A stretch of DNA of 64,000 nt, from NCBI GenBank assembly GCA_022376925.1, contig JAIOJX010000006.1, forward strand, positions 56,570,658-56,634,657, read 5' to 3'. The stretch is from Tragulus kanchil. Lineage: Eukaryota > Chordata > Mammalia > Artiodactyla > Tragulidae. Positions within the stretch are counted from its first letter, which is position 1. Each line of letters begins with the position of its first letter. A program made the translations under genes and the position numbers. Of the stretch, positions 1 to 10,121 are shown one piece after another. A model generated the notes under the pieces. The model had not been told where the DNA came from. It was given only the letters and a program-made list of their open reading frames with translations, and did no database searches.

Positions 1-814
1 AGAGATACCTGGAATAACATGCAGGTTTGGTCTTGGAATACAAAATGAAGCAGGGCAAAGGCTAACAGAATTTTTACAAGAGAACACACTAGTCATAGTA
101 AACACCCTCTTCTATCAACACAAGAGATGACTGTACACATGGGCATCTCTAGATGGTCAGTAATGAAATCAGATTGATGGTATGCTTTGCAGGCAAAGAC
201 AGAGAAGTTCTATAGAGTCACAAAAATAAGACCTGAAGCTTACTGTGGTTCTGATCATCAGTTCCTTATTGTAAAATTCAGGACTATATTTAAGTAAGTA
301 GAGAAAACCACTAGGTGACTTGGGTATAGCCTAAAACAAATCCCTTATTATTATACAGTGGAAGTGATGAATAGATTCAAGGAGATAGATATGGTAGACA
401 GAGTGTCCGAAGACCTATGGACTGAGGTTCATAAAACTGTACAGGAGGTGAGGACCAAAACCATTTCCAAGAAAAATAAATGCAAGAAGGAAAAGTGGTT
501 GTCTGAGGAGGCCTTAGAAATAGCTGAGAACAGAAGAGAAGCAAAAGGCAAAGGAGAAAGAAAAGATATACCCTGCTGAATGCAGAGTTCCAGAGAATAA
601 CAAGGAGAGATAAGAAAGCCTTCTTATGTGCCCAATGGGAAAAAAAAATAGAGGTAAGCAAAAAATTGGAAAAGATGTCTTTAAGAAAATTGTAGTTACC
701 AAGGGAATATTTCAAACAAAGATAGGCACAATAAAAAGACTAAAATGGCAAGGACTTAACAAAAGCAGAACATATGTGGCAAGAATACACAAAGGAACTG
801 TTAAAAAAAACTGT

Positions 815-1077
815 GGGAGTTTCCCTGTTGGTTCAGTGGGTAAAGGCACCACCTTGCAATGCAAGGGGTGCCAGTTCGATCCCTGGCCTGGGAAGATCCC
901 ACGTGTCACAGAGCGGCTGGGCCAATGTGCCCAACTACCAATCCAGTGCTCTGGAGCGCTTGTGCCCAGAGTCGGTGGTCTGCAAGGAGAGAGGCTACTG
1001 CAATGGGAGGCCCACATAGGTCAAAGAACAAAGATGGAAATAAATGAAGGACCAATAGAAGTGGCCAAAAAAAAAAA
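815..1077 (+). mobile_element. Bov-tA-type tRNA-derived SINE inside BovB
   Basis: It starts at the gggagtttccctg motif typical of the ruminant tRNA-Glu-derived SINE head, with the B-box-like ccagttcgatccctggcc near 870-888 and the body motif gggaagatcccacgtg. It ends in an A-rich tail at about 1066-1077. It sits between BovB codons for the ELLKK block and the NHDD block, so it inserted into an existing BovB. A-rich DNA on both sides hides the target-site duplication. Confidence 0.85.
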
Positions 1078-1932
1078 TGCTCTAAAGGACCCTGTTAACC
1101 ATGACGATGTACTCACTCACCTAGAGCCAGATACCCTGGAGTGTGAAGTCAAGTAGGACTTACAAAGCACTATGACCAACAAAGCTAGTGGTGGTGATAT
1201 AATTTCAGCTGATATATTTCAAATCCTCAAAGATGATGCTGTAAAAGTGCTACACTCATATACCAGGAAATTTGCAAAACCCAGCAGTGGCCAAATGACT
1301 GGAAAAGGTCAGTTTTTGTTCTGATTTCAAAGAAAAGTAATGCCAAAGAATGTTCAAATTACTGTATAATAGCACTCATTTCACAAGCTAGCAAGATTAT
1401 GCAACAATTAAGTAAGTAGAGAAAACCACTAGGTGACTTGGGTATAGCCTAAAACAAATCCCTTATTATTATACAGTGGAAGTGATGAATAGATTCAAGG
1501 AGATAGATATGGTAGACAGAGTGTCCGAAGACCTATGGACTGAGGTTCATAAAACTGTACAGGAGGTGAGGACCAAAACCATTTCCAAGAAAAATAAATG
1601 CAAGAAGGAAAAGTGGTTGTCTGAGGAGGCCTTAGAAATAGCTGAGAACAGAAGAGAAGCAAAAGGCAAAGGAGAAAGAAAAGATATACCCTGCTGAATG
1701 CAGAGTTCCAGAGAATAACAAGGAGAGATAAGAAAGCCTTCTTATGTGCCCAATGGGAAAAAAAAATAGAGGTAAGCAAAAAATTGGAAAAGATGTCTTT
1801 AAGAAAATTGTAGTTACCAAGGGAATATTTCAAACAAAGATAGGCACAATAAAAAGACTAAAATGGCAAGGACTTAACAAAAGCAGAACATATGTGGCAA
1901 GAATACACAAAGGAACTGTTAAAAAAAACTGT

Positions 1933-2195
1933 GGGAGTTTCCCTGTTGGTTCAGTGGGTAAAGGCACCACCTTGCAATGCAAGGGGTGCCAGTTCGATCC
2001 CTGGCCTGGGAAGATCCCACGTGTCACAGAGCGGCTGGGCCAATGTGCCCAACTACCAATCCAGTGCTCTGGAGCGCTTGTGCCCAGAGTCGGTGGTCTG
2101 CAAGGAGAGAGGCTACTGCAATGGGAGGCCCACATAGGTCAAAGAACAAAGATGGAAATAAATGAAGGACCAATAGAAGTGGCCAAAAAAAAAAA
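1933..2195 (+). mobile_element. Second copy of the Bov-tA-type SINE (assembly duplicate)
   Basis: Same SINE, same insertion point and same flanks as the one at 815-1077, displaced by 1118 bases. It is explained by the tandem duplication of 291-1402 rather than by a second insertion. Confidence 0.85.
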
Positions 2196-2486
2196 TGCTC
2201 TAAAGGACCCTGTTAACCATGACGATGTACTCACTCACCTAGAGCCAGATACCCTGGAGTGTGAAGTCAAGTAGGACTTACAAAGCACTATGACCAACAA
2301 AGCTAGTGGTGGTGATATAATTTCAGCTGATATATTTCAAATCCTCAAAGATGATGCTGTAAAAGTGCTACACTCATATACCAGGAAATTTGCAAAACCC
2401 AGCAGTGGCCAAATGACTGGAAAAGGTCAGTTTTTGTTCTGATTTCAAAGAAAAGTAATGCCAAAGAATGTTCAAATTACTGTATA

Positions 2487-4563
2487 ATAGCACTCATTTC
2501 ACAAGCTAGCAAGATTATGCACAAAATTCAAGTTAGTCTTCAGCAGTACATGAACCAAGAACTTCCAGATGTACAAACTAGATTTAGAAAAGACAGAGGA
2601 ATCGAGATCAAATTCTCAACATATTCCAGATCAATGAAATGGCAAAGGAACCCCTCTCCCCCCAAAAATCTATTTCTGCTTCATTGGCTATACTAAAGCA
2701 TTTACGTAGATCACAATAAACTGTGGACTATTTTAAAAGAAATGGGAACACCAGACCACATTAACTGCCTCCTGAGAAGCCTCTGTGCAGGAGAAGAAGC
2801 AACAGCTAGAACCACACATGGGACAACATACTCAGTCATAATTGAGAATGGAGCACATCAAGGCTATACATTGTCACCTTGCTTATTTAACTTATATGCA
2901 GAATACAACATGCAAAATTCCAGGCTGGATGCAGCACAAGCTAAAATCAAGAGCGCCAGGGAAATATCAACAACCACAGATATGCAGATGATATCACTTT
3001 AAAAAGTAAGTGAAGAGGAGCTAAAGAGGAGGAGATTCTTGATGGAAGCAAAAGAAGAGAGTGAAAAGGCTAACTTAAAACTGGCTGAATGAATTTAAAA
3101 AAACAAGAACCGTATATATGTTGTCTACAAGAGACACACTTCAGATCTTAGGAACACATAGAGACAAAGTAAGAAGATATAAAAGAATATTACATGAAAA
3201 TAGAAATCAAAAGAAAGCTGGAATAGCAATAACCATGTAAGACAAAATAGACTTTAAAGAATGTTACAAGAAGGAAAGGGAGGACACTTGATAATGATCA
3301 AGTAATTAATCTAAGAAGAAGATATAAGAATTGTAAATATATATGTACCCAATATAGAAATACCTCAATATATAAAGCAAACACTAATAGACATAAAATA
3401 AAGAAATCAACAGTAATAACATAATAGTGGGGGACTTTAATACCTCGCTTGCAACTAATGGACAAATTATCCAGAAAAATCAGTAAAGAAACACAGAACT
3501 TAAATGACCTAAAAATGAACTGGAATTAGAAATCAATAATAGCACTCATTTCACAAGCTAGCAAGATTATGCACAAAATTCAAGTTAGTCTTCAGCAGTA
3601 CATGAACCAAGAACTTCCAGATGTACAAACTAGATTTAGAAAAGACAGAGGAATCGAGATCAAATTCTCAACATATTCCAGATCAATGAAATGGCAAAGG
3701 AACCCCTCTCCCCCCAAAAATCTATTTCTGCTTCATTGGCTATACTAAAGCATTTACGTAGATCACAATAAACTGTGGACTATTTTAAAAGAAATGGGAA
3801 CACCAGACCACATTAACTGCCTCCTGAGAAGCCTCTGTGCAGGAGAAGAAGCAACAGCTAGAACCACACATGGGACAACATACTCAGTCATAATTGAGAA
3901 TGGAGCACATCAAGGCTATACATTGTCACCTTGCTTATTTAACTTATATGCAGAATACAACATGCAAAATTCCAGGCTGGATGCAGCACAAGCTAAAATC
4001 AAGAGCGCCAGGGAAATATCAACAACCACAGATATGCAGATGATATCACTTTAAAAAGTAAGTGAAGAGGAGCTAAAGAGGAGGAGATTCTTGATGGAAG
4101 CAAAAGAAGAGAGTGAAAAGGCTAACTTAAAACTGGCTGAATGAATTTAAAAAAACAAGAACCGTATATATGTTGTCTACAAGAGACACACTTCAGATCT
4201 TAGGAACACATAGAGACAAAGTAAGAAGATATAAAAGAATATTACATGAAAATAGAAATCAAAAGAAAGCTGGAATAGCAATAACCATGTAAGACAAAAT
4301 AGACTTTAAAGAATGTTACAAGAAGGAAAGGGAGGACACTTGATAATGATCAAGTAATTAATCTAAGAAGAAGATATAAGAATTGTAAATATATATGTAC
4401 CCAATATAGAAATACCTCAATATATAAAGCAAACACTAATAGACATAAAATAAAGAAATCAACAGTAATAACATAATAGTGGGGGACTTTAATACCTCGC
4501 TTGCAACTAATGGACAAATTATCCAGAAAAAAAATCAGTAAAGAAACACAGAACTTAAATGAC
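2487..4563 (+). repeat. Tandem duplication 2 (offset 1052)
   Basis: 2487-3508 recurs at 3539-4563. About 30 unmatched bases (3509-3538) lie at the junction, and the second copy has three extra A's in a homopolymer near 4528. The unit spans the BovB-to-L1 boundary, so it is not a unit of either element. Confidence 0.95.
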
Positions 4564-5774
4564 ACATAAGAACACATGAACTTAGTTGATATTACAGAAC
4601 ATTCAATATGAAAGTAACTGAATAAACACTTTCTTCTCAAGTGTAAATCAAAACATTATCCAAGACAGATTACCTCTGGGCCATACATTTAGCTTTGATA
4701 GATTTAAGTACTCTAAAACCATACCAGTCTTTACTGACAATCGGACTATGAAATTAGACAATGAATAGGGGAAAAATATAAAACACAGACACATGGAAGT
4801 TAAACAATATTTTAATAATTAACCAATGGATCACTGAAGGAATCAAACAGAAAAATTAAGAGAAAAACATACTTTGAGACAAATGACAACAAAAACATGA
4901 TGACACAAAATGTATGGGATACAGCAAAAGCAGCTCTAAAATGGAACCTTATGGCAATAAAATCTTATTTCAGGAAATAAGAAAAATGACAATAAACAAT
5001 CCCAGCTTACATTGAAAGCAATTAGAGAAAGGAAACAAACAAAATTCCAAATTAGTATGACAGAAATACTAAAGATCGAAGCAGAAATACAACAGAGATG
5101 AGGAAAATGATAGCAAAGATCAATGAATATAAAAGCTAATTATATGAAAAGAAATACAAAATTGATAAACCCTTAACCAGACTCATCAAGAAAAAGAGGG
5201 AGAAGACTCAAATCAATGAAATTAGAAATGAAAAAGGAGAAGTTACAACTGACACCACAGAAATACATAAGAGAATACTACAAACAACAATATGCAAATA
5301 GAATGGGCAACCAGAAGCAATGGGCAAGCTTTGGGAAAGATACAACCTTTCAAGGCTGAACCAGGAAGAAAGAGAAAATATGAACACACTAATTATAAGT
5401 ACTAAAACTGAACCCGTGATTAAAAATCTTCCAACAGGCAAAAGCCTAGGACCAGAGGCTTCACAGGTCAATTCTGTCAAATGTTGGAATAAAGAGAATA
5501 CCCATCCTTCTGAAACTCTTTCAAAAAAATTGCAGAGGAAGGAACAGTCACAGGCTAATTGTATTATGGCACATCACACTGATACCAAAACCAAAGATAC
5601 CACAAGAAGGAAAATTGCAGGCCAATATCACTGGTAAGCATAAATACAAAACTCCTCAACAAACTACAAGCAAACAGAATGTAAAAAATGCATTAAAAGG
5701 ATCACATACAATGACCAAGTGTGATTTGTCCCAAGAATTCAAAGATCTTTAATATTTAAAACCCTATCAGTGTG
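3091..5774 (+). mobile_element. L1 LINE fragment, ORF2 endonuclease to RT, plus strand
   Basis: The text from about 3110 (tacaagagacacacttcagat) is the L1 ORF2 endonuclease region in sense. It runs through the linker to RT-region sequence at 5320-5500 and 5690-5765 (aaaggatcacatacaatgacc). The element lacks both its 5' end and its 3' half. Many stops and indels show it is inactive. It is abutted on the right by a different L1 5' leader rather than by its own continuation. Confidence 0.85.
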
Positions 5775-5934
5775 GAGGTGGAGCTAAGATGGTGGAATAG
5801 AAGTCGTGCACTCATCTGATCCTATGAAAATGCCAGAATTGCAACAAGCTGCTGAAAAACCATCAAAAGGAGGAGGTTGGATCGGACCACAAAAAGACAC
5901 CCCACATCCATGAGCAAAGGAGAATCTGCAACAG
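5775..5934 (+). mobile_element. L1 5' leader fragment, plus strand
   Basis: Begins gaggtggagctaagatggtg, the characteristic opening of ruminant L1 5' regions, followed by typical leader text (tgctgaaaaaccatc, agacaccccacatcc). It stops where LTR-like sequence begins. Only about 160 bases are present, so an ERV insertion or a rearrangement cut it. Confidence 0.7.
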
Positions 5935-6587
5935 TGTCCGGACTTCTGGGAGGCCACCCCACCCCATCACCATTGCAGAACTTGTATGCTCCTGCTAAGG
6001 TCCCGTTTCCCCTTACAAAAGTCCCATCCTTTCTTGCAAAACTGCATACCTCTGCAAAAGGTCAATAAGGAAGGAGACAACGTGTTTACTGAAAATAACC
6101 CCGATTACAATCAAGTTGTTGACACACATCCCACTGATTCAGAGCTCCCAGTTCCTGAGTACGAGAAGAACCCCTTCCTGAGGTGTGCCACTTACCCCGC
6201 CGAAGTTTTTTCCTGCGCCCTATACCTCAGGTATATGACCTCTGTTGTTAAGCTTATTGGGTTCTCCCCCCTCGAGACAGCCCTGCCATTATTCTGAATA
6301 AACTCTGTTTACTTCAGCAGCTCGGCTGTCTCTTTTGTTTCTGATCCTTTCTCTTTCTCACAAACCTTACGTTTGGTATTTCTGCCGGCTTATGGATTGC
6401 ATGTTCTACAGTCGTGGACAGGGGCCTCTGTTGTCTTCCTTGTCCCCTCCTATTCTTCCACTTTTCACTTCTTTTTTCTCATAGAGACCCTCTGTGAAAA
6501 CACCAGTGTCTGTGGAAGCAACTGAAGAGCATAGGCCAGGGCTACTCTCTGTTGTGTTCTAAAGGCCCCACTGCTCTCTCTGCCTCA
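5935..6587 (+). mobile_element. 5' LTR of a class I (gammaretrovirus-like) ERV
   Basis: The block starts TG (tgtccggacttctgg) and ends CA at 6586-6587, just before a primer-binding-site-like sequence. It has an AATAAA signal at 6297-6302 followed by a pyrimidine-rich R/U5-like stretch (ctcggctgtctctttt). The length of about 650 bp is normal for such LTRs. No second LTR was found in the window, so boundaries are inferred from TG/CA, the poly(A) signal and the PBS position. Confidence 0.65.
6297..6302 (+). promoter_or_regulatory. Poly(A) signal of the LTR (AATAAA)
   Basis: AATAAA sits in the middle of the putative LTR, followed by T- and C-rich sequence, as expected at the R region of an LTR. 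Confidence 0.6.
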
Positions 6588-6592
6588 GTAAC

Positions 6593-6610
6593 TGGTGCCC
6601 GAAAAGGGTG
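6593..6610 (+). other. ERV primer-binding site, lysine- or phenylalanine-tRNA-like
   Basis: tggtgcccgaaaagggtg lies five bases after the inferred LTR end, where a retrovirus pairs with the 3' end of its primer tRNA. By eye it resembles the tRNA-Lys PBS class with about two mismatches in 16. A tRNA-Phe type is a weaker alternative. A tRNA comparison would settle it. Confidence 0.55.
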
Positions 6611-7704
6611 AGGGTCTCTCCTTGGCTCTCTCTCTTTTTCCCTCTCTCTCTCCATTCTCTAACTTTTCAGGCCAAATCATTTTAACCTGTGGGCACAGGT
6701 CAGGCACTTAAAAGCCACCAGGGCACCTGCCACTTGAAGACTCCCATGTGAGGATAAGGGGGTCACGGAATGGACCAGGCCATAAGGGAGTCTGCCCCCA
6801 GGAAGACAGCCTCCATGCATCAATATTAGGCACATATTGGTAAAAGCAAAACAACTCCCCCCCAACCTTCCCCCAGCCACAGCCTTCCCAGTAGGATTTT
6901 AGGCAGAATTCTCAGCTAACTACTCTCTCTCTCACTCCTTCCCTTATCCTAGCTCTCAGAGTTGCCACAGGCATGCTGGACCGCAGGTGGGCCCAGCAGC
7001 ACCCTATCCTAACTCAGAATTCACTCGCTCAAATGCCTCCTTTCCCTCCCCCTCCTCTCTCTTGCAGTGGACTTTTCCCTAGCTGCCAAAGAGATCTGCC
7101 ACATGCTCGTGGCGGCCAACTACCCTTCTGGCCTGATGGGAGCATTACAGTTCACTTAAACTGATGGCAAACAGCGGCCGCTGCAATTTCCCCTTTCACT
7201 CTCCATTCTCTCTTATCTCAGAGCTTTTTCACCCTTCCCACAGTCTCACTCTCTCTGAATGTAGCAAGATTGCAGTCTCTTCCTGCACTGCCGTGGGGAT
7301 TACACTCTTCCCTCCTCTGGAATTGATCCACATCCCGACGACCACTTTGAGACTGCAGGGGCGACACCCTCCCGGAGCTCTCTGTCCTTGCCATTGCTGT
7401 CTCCCCAGTGCCATTTTCACTCCGTTACAGCATCACCAATTGAGAGTATTGATGAGTTTTTCCTCATCTGGTCTCCCTGCTGTCTCTCTCCTTAGGCTCC
7501 CAGGGGATCTCCTGAAAATCTTACCAATAAGTCAGGGCAGATCTCCATCGTTTTGGACTAGCCTTCTTAGACCTTGGAGATGCCCATTGTCAGAGATAGG
7601 CTTCCACCTTTGGGCCCTTGTCGCCAGTCTCAAAGATCTTGGGGACACCCTCTGTCTGTTGAAGTTGCCTCATAGAGAGACTCTCAATTACTCACTCTTA
7701 AAAT
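6611..7704 (+). mobile_element. ERV leader region, no open gene
   Basis: C- and T-rich sequence between the primer-binding site and the first gag-like reading frame. I see no conserved coding block. Its length fits a gammaretrovirus-like leader. It contains agcggccgc at about 7173-7181. Confidence 0.5.
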
Positions 7705-7985
7705 ATGGGGTCAGCACAATCATGTCCATCTCCATACATCCCTTTGGGTTGTCTACTAAATTCTCTTGAATTTAGTAGACACTTGGGCTCAACAATTGCA
7801 TCAAACCAAAAAGACTCAAATTTTTCTGTAACAGTCTGGCCACAATATAAAGTAGATAATCAGTCTCAATGGCCTGAAAAATGGCACATTTGATCACAAA
7901 ATTTTAACAGATTTAGGCAGTTTTTACCAATGCAAAGGCAAGTGGTCAGAGATTCCTTATGTTCAAGCTTTCTTCAATTTCCTTT
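7705..7985 (+). pseudogene. gag: ERV gag matrix remnant, frameshifted
   Basis: A frame opens MGSAQS, the Met-Gly start expected of a myristoylated matrix protein. It contains PLGCLLNSLE and WPQYKVDNQSQWP, motifs of the class I ERV matrix domain that brings Gag to the plasma membrane. The frame ends at a stop near 7891, and related sequence continues in another frame to about 7985. The gene is broken, and its capsid part is separated from it by the EI24 retrocopy. Confidence 0.6.
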
Positions 7986-10121
7986 CCTCATTTCTCTCAG
8001 AGCAGCCTCCAGGCTTCTTGCTGCTTCAGCCAGAAATACAGCATGGTGGGGAGTTTCTCTTCGGCCCAACATTGCAGATACTGGAGCAGGTCCAGCAGAA
8101 ACCCACCCCTCCCTCCCTACCACAGTGGGACTGGGCTCTCCTCCCAGCCCCACACAGAGATCCGATGCACACATACGGTGGCCTGCCAGCTGGTGTGGAA
8201 ACAACAACTTGTTGCAATGCTTTCCCTGCACCCCACCTCAGTACATTTCTTTCCCCTTTCCTAATCTATCTCTCACCTTCCCTGTTGTTCTTTCTTCTAA
8301 TGCAAAACCTAAGACATGTGCTGAACTTCAGGCAGGAGCCATTTGCCATTTAACAAGACTGCACATAACTTTGACTAACTTCTATGAATTCATTCTGAAA
8401 TAAGAGCCTCAGCTCCCTTGAGTGCGGGTGCAGCGGCCTGGCCCTGGCAGCGCTCAGGCAGTAGTGGGAGGACAGGCACAGAGGGGCATGGAGGAGCTGA
8501 ATGGGTCCACACTGGGAGAATTGCCCAGCTGGATCTGGAACCATGGTGGCCAAGCTGATGGGTCCTTCATGATGAAAGATTTGGGGACACTTGTCTCTCC
8601 TTTGTGTAGTTGATAGTTTGGGTGGGGGAAAAGATGGCTGACAGTGTCAACCTTTCTGCAGATTTGCCAGGGGAATCAAAGACTCCATCTGCAAAATTTG
8701 TACCATCTCAAAGCTAGATGCTCGAATTCAGCAAAAAAGGAGCAGCATCAAAGAAGGGCTAGCAGTGTCCTGGTTCAGAGGAGAACCCAGAGCATAGAGA
8801 GGAAGCAAGAGACTGACTGAGTATTGTTAGTAGAATTTTTCAATGCTGTGCTTGGAATGGTAGAGTTTTCTGGTTCAGTCTCCTTTTGTTTTATCAAGTG
8901 TTTATTCCTGTCCTTCAGTCAGTAATGGACCAGATTATTGGTGATCCATTGCTACTTGGGGATGTCTGGTCATGGCTGGAGTTCTTCCTCATGTCAATTT
9001 TCAGTGGTCTCTGGGTGCTCCTCTTCTTGGCTTTTACCAATGCAAAGGCAAGTGGTCAGAGATCCGGCCAATTTCCTTTCCTCATTTCTCTCAGAGCAGC
9101 CTCCAGGCTTCTTGCTGCTTCAGCCAGAAATACAGCATGGTGGGGAGTTTCTCTTCGGCCCAACATTGCAGATACTGGAGCAGGTCCAGCAGAAACCCAC
9201 CCCTCCCTCCCTACCACAGTGGGACTGGGCTCTCCTCCCAGCCCCACACAGAGATCCGATGCACACATACGGTGGCCTGCCAGCTGGTGTGGAAACAACA
9301 ACTTGTTGCAATGCTTTCCCTGCACCCCACCTCAGTACATTTCTTTCCCCTTTCCTAATCTATCTCTCACCTTCCCTGTTGTTCTTTCTTCTAATGCAAA
9401 ACCTAAGACATGTGCTGAACTTCAGGCAGGAGCCATTTGCCATTTAACAAGACTGCACATAACTTTGACTAACTTCTATGAATTCATTCTGAAATAAGAG
9501 CCTCAGCTCCCTTGAGTGCGGGTGCAGCGGCCTGGCCCTGGCAGCGCTCAGGCAGTAGTGGGAGGACAGGCACAGAGGGGCATGGAGGAGCTGAATGGGT
9601 CCACACTGGGAGAATTGCCCAGCTGGATCTGGAACCATGGTGGCCAAGCTGATGGGTCCTTCATGATGAAAGATTTGGGGACACTTGTCTCTCCTTTGTG
9701 TAGTTGATAGTTTGGGTGGGGAAGAGATGGCTGACAGTGTCAACCTTTCTGCAGATTTGCCAGGGGAATCAAAGACTCCATCTGCAAAATTTGTACCATC
9801 TCAAAGCTAGATGCTCGAATTCAGCAAAAAAGGAGCAGCATCAAAGAAGGGCTAGCAGTGTCCTGGTTCAGAGGAGAACCCAGAGCATAGAGAGGAAGCA
9901 AGAGACTGACTGAGTATTGTTAGTAGAATTTTTCAATGCTGTGCTTGGAATGGTAGAGTTTTCTGGTTCAGTCTCCTTTTGTTTTATCAAGTGTTTATTC
10001 CTGTCCTTCAGTCAGTAATGGACCAGATTATTGGTGATCCATTGCTACTTGGGGATGTCTGGTCATGGCTGGAGTTCTTCCTCATGTCAATTTTCAGTGG
10101 TCTCTGGGTGCTCCTCTTCTT
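7922..10121 (+). repeat. Tandem duplication 3 (offset 1110, then 1094)
   Basis: 7922-9028 recurs at 9032-10121. The offset falls by 16 bases because the second copy lacks a short stretch just inside its left end (around 9062). The unit runs from ERV gag into the EI24 pseudogene, so the junction joins an EI24 membrane segment to ERV sequence. Confidence 0.95.
7986..8403 (+). mobile_element. ERV internal DNA, probably gag, uncertain
   Basis: C-rich sequence continuing from the matrix remnant up to the EI24 5' end. Several frames are open but none is recognisable, and I assign no function. The same DNA recurs at about 9066-9497 through tandem duplication 3. Confidence 0.4.

Larger units (their letters stand above)
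291..2520 (+). repeat. Tandem duplication 1 (offset 1118)
   Basis: 291-1402 recurs at 1409-2520. The junction at 1403-1408 holds a few unmatched bases. The right-hand continuation of the unit (gcacaaaattcaag) is seen only after the second copy. Confidence 0.95.
1..3090 (+). mobile_element. BovB (RTE-clade) LINE, decayed, open at left edge
   Basis: The first 300 bases read as the C-terminal part of the BovB endonuclease. From 358 the translated blocks match the BovB reverse-transcriptase region: a frame starting MNRFKEIDMVDRV, then KKNKCKKEKWLSEEA, then NHDDVLTHLEPDTLECEVK near 1100 and 2220. The RT active-site YADD is readable at 2981-2992, but in a different frame from the preceding block (NLYAEY at about 2890), so the ORF carries frameshifts and stops and is dead. 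RTE-clade LINEs encode an APE-type endonuclease and RT that copy their own RNA at nicked target sites. The element is interrupted by a tRNA-derived SINE and inflated by a 1.1-kb tandem duplication (291-2520). It passes into L1 sequence near 3090, with no recognisable BovB 3' tail. Family assignment is confident; ends are approximate. Confidence 0.9.

Noticed and set aside
855..890. tRNA gene (B-box-like gttcgatcc)
   Set aside because: It is the tRNA-derived head of a SINE, with SINE body and A-rich tail. The same applies at 40600 and 45140.
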